Below, piece by piece: positions 1 to 11,079 of a stretch of 48,454 nucleotides of DNA. Below the pieces are notes generated by a model, which was given only the letters and a program-made list of their open reading frames with translations, did not search any database and was not told where the DNA came from. Source of the DNA: Conoideocrella luteorostrata. Its lineage: Eukaryota > Ascomycota > Sordariomycetes > Hypocreales > Clavicipitaceae. Every line of letters starts with the position of its first letter. Position 1 is the first letter of the stretch. The position numbers and the translations under genes were made by a program. The stretch spans positions 1-48,454 of the forward strand of contig JASWJB010000329.1 of assembly GCA_032433595.1 (NCBI GenBank), given 5' to 3'.

Positions 1-46
1 ATATATATGTGTGTGTGTGTATTATACTAAATTAGCTTTATTGTAG

Positions 47-960
47 GGTGGTTTATCCGCCACGAGAGACCAGAAGATGCCCGGCATGCTCTTAGTCGCC
101 TTTCCAACCAGGACGACCCAAAAATTGAAGACAGCATAGCCCTGATGGAGCATATCAACAGGGCAGAGAGAAAACTAAACTACGGTGGAGCAACTTACGC
201 AGACTTATTCAAAGGAGTTAACCGTCGAAGAACCGAGATAGCATGCATGGTTTGGATGTGTCAGGCATTCACTGGTTTCATAGGGACTACTTATGCGGCA
301 TATTTTTTTGAACAGGCTGGGTTTGATGCCTCCAATGCCTTTAATCTCTCCGCAGGAATGAGTGGCATGGCCTTGGTCGGCTGCATAATCGCCTGCTTTT
401 TGCTCGCCAAGGTGGGCCGCCGGAAACTCTACATACTCGGGATTTGGTCGACGGTTGTGTTATTTGCCGGCGGTGGCATCGCGTCTGTGGTGAATGAAGG
501 CTCTGCGGCCAGTAATTGGGCGTTGGGTGCCTTGCTGATCCTCGCAACGTTTACATACAATCTAACCATCGGTCCTGTTTGTTACGTCATTGTGGCTGAA
601 CTCCCTTCAACTCGTTTGCGAGTTAAGACAGTTGCTTTCGCTAGGGTATTATACAACATTGTCATGGTTATTTTCAATATTCTTGTACCCAAGATGCTCA
701 ACCCAACGGCCTGGAACCTGGCGGGCAAGACCTGCTTTGTATTCGCCGGGACGTCTCTGTTTTGCCTATTGTGGTGCTATTTTCGACTGCCAGAGACCAA
801 AGGCCTATCTTACCTTGAATTGGACATTCTGTTCGAAAAGAAAGCACCCGCAGCGAAGTTTGAGCAAGTTCAGATCAGGCTAGCTGAGTCTGCTTACATG
901 ACCGCATCAGGCGCGGAACGACTCACGAATGCATGGCACGGTTGGGTGGCTTATTCATAG
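47..960 (+). CDS. MFS sugar transporter, C-terminal half (5' partial)
   Basis: Proton-coupled sugar (probably alpha-glucoside or hexose) permease of the plasma membrane. Only the 3' exon is in the window. An intron ends at 44-46 (tag, with a TACTAA branch site at 25-30), and the frame is open from 49, beginning WFIRHERPEDA, which matches the family's loop-6 motif after PESPRW. Then follow six hydrophobic segments corresponding to TM7-TM12, the AKVGRRKLY loop motif (family RxGRR) between TM8 and TM9, and the signature PETKGLSYLELDILFEKK after TM12, so the C-terminus is complete. The stop is at 958-960. The substrate cannot be told from this half. The family is sure; the subgroup is an inference. 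Confidence 0.9.
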
Positions 961-1918
961 TTATGGTACAAGAACTGTTTGCAAACACACCAATAGAGAG
1001 AACATGATAAATACTGAAATCATAATATTTTATGTGCCCCGATATCGCGATGAGTCCACCACCTTCGCCTGGTGAAAGTCATGAAAATAATGCTTGAAAC
1101 TCCAGGCTGTCGACCCCGCCCACTGCACCGACGTAGGTAGAAGATATGCAACTTGAATACCGGACGTTAATTAGTGTATTGCTCTAACGAATGCGTGTGC
1201 TGCTATGGACTTGAATTCTCCGTGAACGACGCGTTCCTATTTAAGCTACAACTAAGAAAATAACATTCAAAGTCAAGTTAGTATCAGCTTTTTTACAAAT
1301 AGTCAGAATCATAGTACTATCACTTCATCAATCACCCCTAGCACTTGGGCTCATGGCTACAACGATTAGGTTGGCCCGTTCTTGGACAAGTAAATTACCG
1401 GGTGCAGGCTTGGGTAAATGTGCTGCATGACCAGTGAAGTAAGACTCCCGCTGCACAAGTCCTACGCACTTCGAGCTGGGCAAGGTCGAGCACCTCAAGA
1501 CGGGGCGGCTATTAAATGTAAGGGTTAACGATGCCCAATTCGCGTCTTACAGCAGCATAGATAGGCCGTAACCAAGCTTTCGCAAAAACGGGCGATTGTG
1601 CCACTATTTAAGTACTTGACAACTACGATTTACATGAAAATTTCGGTATATTGGTTCGCAAATAATGGAAAGTAAAGACACATGAACAGCGCAGCCAACC
1701 GTTAGATACTAAATTATCTTGCAATTGTCCTGCTTGTATGGTTAGGTTCCAGCCTAGCCACTGTGCAATCATCGCTGCCGCATTTGGCTATCGAGATCTC
1801 AAGCCCTTCTCACTTACATCTCGGGAGCTATCAGGCACGCAGCAAGCCACTGATGAAGATCAAACAAATGACACCAAGGTTTAATGACTATTACAAAGAG
1901 CATACAGAGAGCCTGGCT
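961..1918. other. Intergenic, no gene seen
   Basis: AT-rich spacer between the transporter and a convergent gene. Only short ORFs without recognisable motifs are present, and no repeat was noticed. Confidence 0.6.
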
Positions 1919-2734
1919 TCACAGCCCATCCTCAAACAAGATCGAAAACCCGTGGATGTCGTCTGAACGCAGAACAACACTATAAGAGCTAGCATTTTCA
2001 CGAGTCGTTGTCGCACCAGCGGAAGACAATGGCCTGTACGGAAGAGGCGGAGTTTCTGTGCCAGACGCGGACCCTGGAATGAGGTTCGGAAATACTGCTT
2101 CGGGCAAGTCGCTGTATTTGATCGGGTCTCTAGATGTAGCGAAACCGGGGTCCGGCGTCAATAGAGCGGGAGTGTCAGGAATACTGGCGGGGACTTTGCC
2201 TGTACCTTTCTCCCCGGCGTCTGCCATGTCTATCCAGCCAATCGTTTCGATGGTTCTTTGGTCGCCATTGACGAGCGTCGCAGGATCGCCTCTCATGGCG
2301 TTGCTGTCCAGCAAGGTCCACATGGTCATCTGTCGCAGATAACCCAGCTCGGCCAGGACGGATTGATTGTGTAGACTAATCACAGGCTCCTGGCTGCGGA
2401 ACTCGGCCGACAAGCCCAGCGTCCATTCGATCTGACTATGCAGAGGCGTCTTCATGCCCCGGTGCGCTTTGGGGCGGCACTTTTCAACGATACAGCGTGC
2501 ATCAACGAGGCCCTGATTTGCGTCTTCAATGACGGAGTTGATTCGCGTGAGGATATAGCGTGGCTTGGTCTCGAGGAATTTAAGGTGCTCGTTGCGAAGA
2601 TCGATGAGATGCTGGAGGTCCCGATGGCAGGTCTGGACGAGCTCGACGCAACGGCGGATCTCATTAGGCACACGACCATTTTCGGTGACATTGGCGTTTT
2701 TTAGGCTTGAACGAAGTGATGTAAGAACCTTCAT
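1919..2734 (-). CDS. Uncharacterised fungal protein, helical N-terminal half
   Basis: A single-exon 271-residue ORF. Residues about 1-95 are rich in charged and hydrophobic heptad-like patterns (HRDLQHLIDLRNEHLKFLE, then RINSVIEDANQGLVDARCIVEKCRP), suggesting a helical bundle. A conserved-looking segment SAEFRSQEPVISLHNQSVLAEL follows in two parts around residue 130. The last 100 residues are Pro/Ser/Thr-rich and probably disordered. No signal peptide or membrane segment is visible. I recognise the pattern as an orphan family common in filamentous ascomycetes, sometimes near NLR- or HET-like genes, but have no function to offer. The length and sustained composition make this a real gene rather than a chance ORF. 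Confidence 0.6.
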   Translation of the reverse strand: MKVLTSLRSSLKNANVTENGRVPNEIRRCVELVQTCHRDLQHLIDLRNEHLKFLETKPRYILTRINSVIEDANQGLVDARCIVEKCRPKAHRGMKTPLHSQIEWTLGLSAEFRSQEPVISLHNQSVLAELGYLRQMTMWTLLDSNAMRGDPATLVNGDQRTIETIGWIDMADAGEKGTGKVPASIPDTPALLTPDPGFATSRDPIKYSDLPEAVFPNLIPGSASGTETPPLPYRPLSSAGATTTRENASSYSVVLRSDDIHGFSILFEDGL

Positions 2735-3008
2735 GTCTGAAAGTTTATTTCTATAGACATAGTGCGAGCTGGTGGGACGAATCGTTCTTCAAGAGAGGGA
2801 AGATCCGACTCTTGACGAGATGCGGGGGTGGTGTGCAAATACCTCAAAGACGCAAGTATGGGCCTACTCCGCGACGTTTGTTTATCGTTTGTCCTACGAA
2901 CCAGCTGGATTTGCACGGAGGAGGCTCCGCCCAGCGGCTGGCGTGGCAAAAGTTCCGTACCACCCCATGCTAGAGAGGAACCATCCTTCGTGCCGAAAGG
3001 ATAGGGGA

Positions 3009-3026
3009 GTACTCCGTACGGAGTAC
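3009..3026. repeat. Perfect 18-bp palindrome GTACTCCGTACGGAGTAC
   Basis: The 18 bases equal their own reverse complement. The core TACTCCGTA/TACGGAGTA is repeated in non-coding DNA elsewhere in the window, for example near 3240, 10752, 11158, 17365, 38808, 39102, 42655 and 47657. Confidence 0.9.
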
Positions 3027-3238
3027 ATGGTACGGACATACGGGCCTCCAGTGATTCCGAGCCAAGACACAGCCCAAAATCGTGTAGAGTGGTGGCACGC
3101 TGGCTCGGAGTTACAGCTGCGCGGCGAATTAAATACTGTAGCCCCCACGGGTAGCAGCAGGTGGTATTGGAAGTATCACAACAACGCGCGGCCTAAGATT
3201 ACTAGCGATTCTGACGATACACGGAGTAGACGTTTGGC

Positions 3239-3254
3239 TACGGAGTACGGAGTA
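3239..3254. repeat. Tandem TACGGAGTACGGAGTA motif
   Basis: Two overlapping copies of TACGGAGTA. A related ACGGAGTA lies 20 bp upstream at 3221. Confidence 0.85.
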
Positions 3255-3741
3255 GAATGAATAGAATTACTGTTGAGGCTCTTTTTCGTGGTCAGCAGCA
3301 TGCGAAAACGCGCTATATCGGCACAGCCGTCTTGTCCGCCTCGCAAGTGACCGGCTCCGCCTACAACATCATGGCCCAGCACCTTGTACGGATGTGAGGC
3401 TGCGACGTTCGGAGCGCTGCCAGTATGCCGCAGTTGAGGCCCAGAGGCCCAACGGTGCCACACAGACACTGGCGCTGACAGTCTCGCCAGCAGCTCTGCA
3501 GGTGAGTGGATAATTAATTTGGCAGTAGCGAGGCTAGCGGGGTGGCAGGTACCTGATACATGCATTCTAGGCGGGAGCCAAGCCTGGGGCACAGGCACCT
3601 TGGATTTCCGAACAGGTCAACGTAGACTGTGTACATGCTCCCACTCCATACGAAAAGAACAACATCATATTGTGTCGCATTGATGCGTCAGCTTCGGTGA
3701 AGGACACGCTTGTGAATCTAAAAACCCCTCGACCAGACCAA

Positions 3742-5219
3742 TCAATTGCCAGAGCGATAACTATCGACAACTGGCTCAACAACTCTTTGTGCCCGAGCAA
3801 ACGGCGGCCCGTCCCGCTCACTAAGCTTGTCCAGCCCGGCCTCCACCACCAAAGCCCTTGTCTCAGTCACGCTAGTCACAAAGGCCCAGTCGCCAGGATG
3901 AGAAAGGAGGATGTGCCCGAGCTTTGCGCATTCTGCAATCACGTCCCGCAAGTGGCTGCTCTGTTCTTGCTGTCGCGCTGCAAAGACGCCAAGGAACTGG
4001 TGGAGCGACTGGGCTAGCTCTTGAGTCTGAAGAGCGACCGCAGGCTCGTCCATGGGCAGCCGCGTCCGCTGGCTGCGGTCTGGGTGCAGGAGAAATGCTG
4101 AGAGGCGGCGCCACTTGCGAAAAGCCATCGACGTTGCGGTGTCTGTGTCAGCCAGTCAGCACGATCCACGACACGTCGGCGTTGGTGCTGATCTGCGTTC
4201 AGCTGCAGCCAAAACTCACCTTGAGCGTCGTCACTCCCGCCTTGTTCGTCGGGTGGCATTGCCTGCAAAAATGAAGCAATCGGTCTCGGCAACATTGATG
4301 GGAGGCCGTTTCGCGAGTGCACGTCGATGCTGTTGAACGTAGCGCGCATGATAACATGGCGCAGACCGGATTTCCGAGTTGTTGGATCCAGACACAGGCC
4401 TGCAACCGCGCGCGCATCTAGCGACGGGAATCCGAGCGTTCCTAGCGTTGCAGAGAGACCTTGTGTGTTGGTGTTGGCATTTACTGACTTCGAGTGGTAA
4501 TGGCTTTCGACATGTTGACGGATGAGCTGCCCCAGTGATTGCACTTCCTGCGCAATTTCTCTGTCGGGGGTCGCTTCCAGAAGAAATTGACTGAGCTGAA
4601 TGTCGCTGGTGGGAGCAGCGTCTATGGCATTTCCCTTTGGCTCATGGCAAGCAACAACTGTGTTTGACGTGTTGTCGTGTCTGCCTCTACGTCGGAGCAG
4701 AATCCATGCCGCGAGAAGGCCCGCCAGTAAACCAACAACAGCACTTCCAATAGCAATCCCGGTAACTACTCCGGCAGATAAATCTGACGAAGAGTTTGAA
4801 GATGTGTCATTTGTTGCAAGCGGTGGTATCGAAGACGAGCTTGTTGTAGTTGTCCCAGTCGTGAACGCCGAGTTGCTGTTCGTGGGATTTGACGCACCCG
4901 AAGAAACCGGCGAGGACGCGTGGCCTGAGTTGGTGCTCTGAGTAGTAGAAGGAGAAGTTGCGGTGGACGTGACTATTTGCGAATTCTTATCCCAAACTGT
5001 GAGATTTTGCCCAAAAAAAGTGACTGGTTGCGGACGTAAATTAGAAGCAGTGAATGATTCCGCAGCTGAAGCAAAAGTAGCGACTTGTAGCGAATTTGGA
5101 CCAAGACCGACTAGCCCTTGTGAATCAACAGCAGAGACTGTGCTGCCCCATGGACCCCGAACAGTGGCTGGTAGCTTATCTGTACCAACAGTAACAGGAC
5201 CAAAAGTAGGAGAACTCAT
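3742..5219 (-). CDS. Ser/Thr-rich single-pass membrane protein with a long cytosolic domain
   Basis: Two exons, 5219-4220 and 4142-3742, flank a 77-nt intron (GTGAGT donor at 4219, acceptor CACAG ending 4143, GCTGAC branch site). Joining keeps frame and gives about 466 residues. Residues 1-75 are a conserved-looking N-terminal region, and 80-148 are a Ser/Thr/Asn-rich stalk likely to be O-glycosylated. Residues 150-175 form one hydrophobic helix followed by RRRGR, which fixes the C-terminus inside. The cytosolic part of about 290 residues contains TPDREIAQEVQSLGQLIRQH, and exon 2 adds KWRRLSAFLLHPDRSQRT and VIAECAKLGHILLSHPGDW. No cleavable signal peptide is seen. The layout resembles fungal surface sensors, but the long tail is unlike the short tails of WSC/Mid2 proteins. 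Function unknown. Confidence 0.75.
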
Positions 5220-6073
5220 GGTGAAAAGCCAAGCCGACGCAGAATCTGTAGTTTATCAGAATGCAATGAGCCGTGGAGGAAATAAAATAGGATCAAGAGA
5301 TCTGAGCACCCAGAGAAATGACCACCGACCACCCGCTTTAGTTGGTCATAAGAATTGTGTCTTCGGCTAAACCATATGCTTGTTCGCCGAGACACCCATG
5401 ACCTATTCTATTCATGGTCCGACTATAAGTATTCAGCCTCAAGGTACGTTCTGCTCTGGGGTCCCTGCTCAAACACAAGCCGTACCGATGCAGCCCCGAC
5501 ATCAACAAAGCAGCTCCCCACAGGCTGGCCAATCCGTGCTTGCATTGCCAGAGCCAATGTTGTAGCGGCTCGTATAGGCAGCCGTTTTTAGAAATCAGGC
5601 TGGCCAGCTGGTACTTTTGCGTTGTACCGAGTACATTGGCGTGAGAGAAGGGTCGACGTTGGTCGGAGATTGTCTCATAGCAATTTCTGCCCCCAGTTTG
5701 CCAGCCTTATTCGACTCTCTGCATGCGCCACTTACAAGGATGTGGCCGCTTCGTCGGCGGCCAACAGCAGTGTCGTACTCCGCTTGGAATGCATTTGTTT
5801 GTTGGTTGGCCGACAAGCCTCCCTTATTTTCTCAGCCGCTAATTACAAGGGGTAGCGGAGATATAGCCTTATCGGTTCGACCGATTTGAAGCACCCGACA
5901 GATTATTATGACGACAGAGCAAAATCATGCTTACTGGCTCGTACATGCCCAGTTCCACGGTCCAAATTCCCGCTGTCCATTTCTTGTTCGTCCATCCTTC
6001 TCGAAGTATTCACGGTGACAACAATATCATGGGCAAGTCCGGCCTAATACATTTTTGGAACGAATGTTGAGCA
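5220..6073. other. Intergenic between divergent genes
   Basis: Shared upstream region of the membrane-protein gene (minus strand) and the Hsp70-like gene (plus strand). The small ORFs here show no recognisable domain. Confidence 0.55.
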
Positions 6074-8269
6074 ATGACCGAGCAACCGGATATCACTGTA
6101 TCTGTCGACTTGGGCACCACTTTCACTGGTAGTAAAACCCTGATCCAAATCTTTTATTGTTGATTTTTTTTTCCTTTCAGCGGTGACTTTGCTAATCAAA
6201 TCATTTAGGGGTGGGATGGAGGACGCCTCGCACTCCCGTCCAAGTAATCAACGACTGGCCAGGTAGCGGCGACCGAGGCGAGCGCAAGGTTCCAACCACG
6301 CTCGTGTACAACGCCGACGGGTCACTCTCATCATGGGGCTACATGTGCGCTGATGATGATGTAGACGAGCCGGGATCAGGCAAGACGCGGCGCGACTTTT
6401 TCAAAATCTTCATCGACAGCGCCAGCTTGGCAGCCGCGCAAAGCGTCCCCAAAGCTCCCAAGACGACTGGAGAGGCGCAAAAGTCAGCGACAGACTACCT
6501 CACGCAGGTGTACAAGCATGTCAAGAAGACCATCGAGATGCAAATCGGCCGACAGCGCGTGGATGGGGGATGGGCAGACCTGACCGTCGTCTTCCTCTTC
6601 AGCGTGCCCACGACGTGGACACGAATGGAGACCATCAACTCGTTCAAGGGAATCATTCGCAGTGCCGGATTCGGGGTAGGAGGTCCGAGGCACTCTGCAG
6701 AAGTTGACCTGACCGAGGCTGAGGCCGCTGCTGTGGCGACCTTGAAGACGAGCGCCATCAACTTCCGCACCGGCAGCCTCTTCCTTGCCGTTGATGCCGG
6801 CGGCGGAACGACCGACCTCGCTTTGATGCGGGTCAAGTCCACGGATGCTCGGTTTCCGCAGATGGCGCAAATGGCAGCTGTGAAGGGTGTCGGCATCGGC
6901 TCGACCCTGATTGACCGCGCATTCATCCGCCTCGTGGACAGGAGACTCGACGACTGGCCCGAGGTCCGCGAGCAGCTTCCCGCCAACTTCGCCGCCCGAA
7001 TGGCCAAGGGCCACCACTTCCGCACCGTCAAACACAAATTTGGCGAGAGCGTATACATGCAGCCCACATTCAAGATTCAGATGGACGGCGTGTCGTTCAA
7101 CTACAGCCACTCTGGTCTAGGCGTCGAACACGGACACATGCTCTTCTCCAAGTATGTATGTTGAGCGTTTTGCCGCAAGGATCGATGCGCTACACATGTC
7201 TGACAAGAGGATAGGCAAGAAATCCAGTCGCTTTTTGACACTCAAATCGAGGGAGTCATGAAACAAACCACTGAGCAGCTCAACTGGCTGTCTGCGAACG
7301 GAAAGACTGATCAAGTGGTATGCACCCCTCGCCTCTTATACCCCGCTTACATAAACGCGCGTTTCCTGACTCTTGCACAGGAGTTTGTCATCCTCTCCGG
7401 AGGGCTAGGCAGCTCAGCTTATGTCCGACAAAGCATTCAGGAACGACTCGCTAGTTCTCCCCATCCCAATGCAGCCCAGGCGGATGTGATACCTTGTCAA
7501 GATCCTCAACTCGTCGTAGTCCGTGGCCTTCTTCTCGATCACCAGCAAAAGATGGAAACCGGCAACTTATCTGTTCTAGCGAGCAGAGTTGCTCGCGCGA
7601 GTTACGGGGTTGTGGTCAGGGAGGTTTACTCGCCTGCTCGGCACTTTGACGAGGAGCTGTTCCAAGATCCGTCCGGCTCTAAAACGCTATGGGCTGTGAA
7701 CCAAATACGGTGGATGATACGAAAGGTTTGTCTAGCATCAGCAATCTACGTTTTTTTTTTTTCTAAGCTAACAGATACGTGTTTCTCAATCTCAGGGCGA
7801 CGACATAGATCCGAACTGTCCCCTAATCAGGACATTCCAGTTCCATCTTGCGGAGCGAGACACGACAAGGTCATGGGAGACCGATATCGTTATTTCTCAA
7901 AACGAGGCATCATTTCTGCCCAGTAGCTTGAAACAAGGTATGATAATACGTCGCATTTCTTCATAACGTCTCCACTACCGGTCGCGATCGTTGCTGATAG
8001 CGCTGGGTGCAGCCGGTGCGACAAAACTTTGTCGCATACACAGCAATCTCGAAGGTGTCGAGCAGCGTGAGCTGGTGCTCAAAGAGAAACGCGGGACGTG
8101 CTTTAGCAAAGGCTACAAATTCTACATCTGTAATTTTGAGGTCCGGGTGATTGTGGCTCCGGCCGATTTGAGGTTTGAGCTTTGGTTTGGCGGGCAGAGA
8201 TTTTCGCGAAATCACGAGCCCGTTAGTGTTGAATGGGACATGGAAGGTGTTCATGTTGATATTAAATAG
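6074..8269 (+). CDS. Hsp70-like (HSPA12-type) ATPase-domain protein
   Basis: Six exons: 6074-6128, 6209-7151, 7215-7317, 7381-7725, 7796-7937 and 8001-8269. All have GT-AG borders and joining keeps frame, giving about 618 residues. The actin/Hsp70 ATP-binding signatures are present in order: phosphate-1 VDLGTTFTG (residues 11-19, ending at the first intron), phosphate-2 LAVDAGGGTTDLAL in exon 2, and the adenosine motif FVILSGGLGSSAYVR at the start of exon 4. The C-terminal part (SKGYKFYICNFEVRVIVAPA) matches the fungal HSPA12-like subgroup and not the canonical peptide-binding domain. There is no EEVD tail or ER/mitochondrial signal, so it is probably cytosolic. Such genes are multicopy in ascomycetes and their clients are unknown. 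The 63-nt intron 3 has no stop and is a multiple of three, so its retention would be read through. Confidence 0.88.
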
Positions 8270-8919
8270 CATGAAGACTTTGAGAGTCGATTCATGAATG
8301 CATGTTTTAAAACTCGTTTTTACATATCTCTACATGCTAGCTAGCTGCTTAGATTTTCCTAAAACGCTGGATCAGACCGCCAGCACAACGTTACGCCAGC
8401 CGATGACACTAGTCTTGTAAGTAAAATTGTCATTGACCACTCTACCAAGCTCGTCTTTCTCTTCATCTCAAAATTCATCTAAAAGAAATTGCCGCAATGT
8501 GCATACTCCATTGGAAGAGCACAAATAATCGTGCTCTTGAACAAAGTTGAAAGTCAGTCTAAGTCGCAGCTGCCTGAAGACAGGCCATGAGAGCTCAACT
8601 ATTTTCAGGGTAGCATATCAATCAAGGGAACTCGATCAGTCGGGAGCTTTACACTCTGAGGTCAACAACGAGACTAGAGAATTGGAGTACAGATTTTGTC
8701 GGCCCAAAGCACACACCCACAACTCACGCATACTTGTGTCTGACACGCAACCAACCAGCAACGCTCCGTAAACTCTATGAAAGGTTCTTACAGAAACCTT
8801 CCGTAATTCGTAGACAACTCATGTTCATAATATTAAATAATCAAACAGCTTATCCGACGATTGTCGAGTTCCTGTGCACTTTAATAGAGCAATTCAAATA
8901 CGTCGCCACGAAATAGAAT
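8270..8919. other. Intergenic, no gene seen
   Basis: AT-rich 3' flank of the Hsp70-like gene. Nothing recognisable precedes the solo LTR that begins at 8920. Confidence 0.5.
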
Positions 8920-9101
8920 TGTAGGAAGCACAGGGGCTTCTGATTTGACGTCAAAAGGTTCTAGCACGAAGCAATAAGTAAAAAAAAGTATTCAATTCAA
9001 TTAGGTCTGTCTAAGAAAGAAGAATAAGAGGAAGTGGGATGCCCGCGAGCGCGCCGTATAAAAGAGGCGCGCTAGGGTGATCTTGACGAGGGATTCCAAC
9101 A
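8920..9101 (-). mobile_element. Solo LTR, GCGCGC subfamily, inverted copy
   Basis: In element orientation it starts TGTTGGAATCCCTCGTCAAG and ends CTTCCTACA, so it has TG...CA ends. The flanks AGAAT (8915-8919) and AGAGT (9102-9106) are a 5-bp target duplication with one G/A difference. It shares both ends and the internal GCGCGCC...AGAGGCGCGCTAGGGTG block with the LTR at 15318-15530, in the opposite orientation. The + strand carries a TATAAA run inside that block. There is no reverse transcriptase or integrase next to it. The TGTTGGA start is usual in Copia-like LTRs, so Copia is an inference. Confidence 0.75.
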
Positions 9102-10869
9102 AGAGTCTAAAGATGATATGGTACAGAGAGGGCGGTACACGACGACCCCTGCGGCTCACTCCTCGGCGCAGTATTGTTACTAGACAACTTCACCATCATT
9201 TTTCCCGGTGCAAAAGAAAAGAGATTCAGATATTTTATCAACATCTTCACCAAGACCAACAGTCGTGAGCGCAGCTATATTCTATCCGTGTAGTTATTTA
9301 CAGCGATGTCAGAACCACACTTTGGTTATCACTTCACACCAACGTATCCAAATCAAGTAAACTCTTGCTACAATAGTGGTAGTTGCCACGGCAGCTACTC
9401 GCGAGCGAAACTTTAGGTATAATTGCCGGGGCCTCGTATTAGCTATAATCGTACGATAGTGGGAAAAGGTGGCACGATGCAGCGGAACAGAGACCTGAGG
9501 CTACTGAAACACGGGTCAATGTTCCGGCTGCTGAAGGATTATATAGAAGGGTTGTAGTGCTCTTCAGAGAGGATCATCATATATTCGTCATCATTGCCAT
9601 CATTGTCAGAATCCATCGCTTTTCAGTCTCTTCATCAAATCCGTCTATTCCTGCCGATTGCCACTGTTGCAAATTGCTTCTTTACCTCATATCTATGTAA
9701 AGGTACATAACGCAACAACAATGGTAAGCGTGGCTAGGTTGAACAGCATGAAATTTAGCTAAATAAGTATAGAGTCAGGAAGTTTAGGCAAATTAGATTT
9801 GTTTAACTGGAACAGGAATAATAAGTTTAATTCAGGCAGAACATATGGTTCCTTATATAGCTGTATTCTAGCTATTCAAGAAAATTCAACTATTATTATT
9901 TTTTCATTAACATAGGATATAAACGTCATTATACTATGAGTGATCACGGCTAGAGTTGCATTGCGGCACTAGTAAAGCATACGGACATCTTTATTAGCTA
10001 GGACAACACTTAGGCTGTTTAATAAATACAGCCCCCCCGCTAACACTGGCCTGCGTTTGGGAGAAGTTCTATTAGCATCTGCTGACAGGAAAACTAACCA
10101 CGTTTATCCCTTCGGAGCTAATTACAGCCGTCAAAAATAAGCACTGCCCCCTAACTATGCGCTGATAATTTTTAAAGATCTGGCAACAGGTCCCACGAAC
10201 CTGGCAATCTAATAATGTGTTCAAAAAGAGGTAGACTGCAGACGACGAGAAAACATAAGAAATGATATTGCTTAGTTCTGTTGCCAACAGAATAGAACTT
10301 CGGAACTCGCTTACACTAGATTTTCTACTGTCGTGGCGCGTCTCTCTTTCAAAGCGGTAGCAGTACTGAGATTCCTTACCCAAAATCTCTAATATCCCAA
10401 AATAGAACTACCTTTACTATTTAACATAGTCTTGCAGCGAGCGCAAAGTGCTATCACGCCTTTTCTATCGCAGGGAGATCCAAACGCGCCACCGCATGAG
10501 GTTCGCAGCTTCATTGGCGGGAAACTAACCGGCCAGAGGTCCTTTATATTAGTACTGCTACTATGATATACCCAGTGCTATGCTGCGACTACATGAACCC
10601 ACATATCCTTGGAAACGAGACCTAAGAGACTGCCGGAAGATTATTTTACTGTAAATTGCTTACAACAGGCTTCTACCGTGCAGGCTTTGGTAGAGCGGAG
10701 CCTTCAAACAGACATCCTAGAGGCCGCATACGTATCCAATATCGGTACTATTACGGAGTACAGACCGGGTTATTAGGAGCGTACTGCACGAATTGATTTA
10801 CCCACATCTAAATCCCCATGCGCGTCCACGTAAGTTAGCTATCCCTTTGAGTGCCGTAAGGTGCAGTGG
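9102..10869. other. Repeat-region DNA without a recognisable gene
   Basis: AT-rich. At 9721 an ATG is followed directly by GTAAGC, after a CT-rich leader-like stretch (9540-9720), which could be a decayed gene start; no coding continuation was found. One TACGGAGTA lies at 10752-10760. Confidence 0.4.
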
Positions 10870-10874
10870 AGAAC

Positions 10875-11074
10875 TGTGGGTTGCACAGGGTTGTGCAATG
10901 ATCATGATCATCGGCTTCAAATGCAATATATTCAATAATAGTCGGGTCTATCTAAGAGAGGGAAAACAAGTCAAGCTATGATGCCTACGATACCCGTATA
11001 AATAGGGTGGCCGAAAGGTGACCACGTGACGATATCCGTGCCCTTGTTGTGTGCTTGGCGGCGATATTCCAACA
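10875..11074 (-). mobile_element. Solo LTR, TTGCACA subfamily, copy 1
   Basis: On the + strand it runs from TGTGGGTTGCACAGG to ATATTCCAACA, so in element orientation it begins TGTTGGAAT and ends CCCACA. It is flanked by the perfect 5-bp duplication AGAAC (10870-10874 and 11075-11079). Inside are the imperfect palindrome TTGCACAGGGTTGTGCAA and a TATAAATAG box followed by GGTGACCACGTGACG. The same order of blocks is present at 18967-19159. No internal retroelement sequence is present, so it is a solo LTR left by recombination. Confidence 0.85.
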
Positions 11075-11079
11075 AGAAC

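Larger units (their letters stand above)
2735..3741. other. Intergenic with inverted-repeat motifs, no gene seen
   Basis: ORFs on both strands overlap each other here and none shows a recognisable domain. The stretch contains the densest copies of the TACGGAGTA motif, listed separately. Confidence 0.5.

Noticed and set aside
9721..9726. ATG followed directly by GTAAGC after a leader-like stretch, a possible gene start
   Set aside because: No coding exon could be found downstream in the AT-rich sequence.
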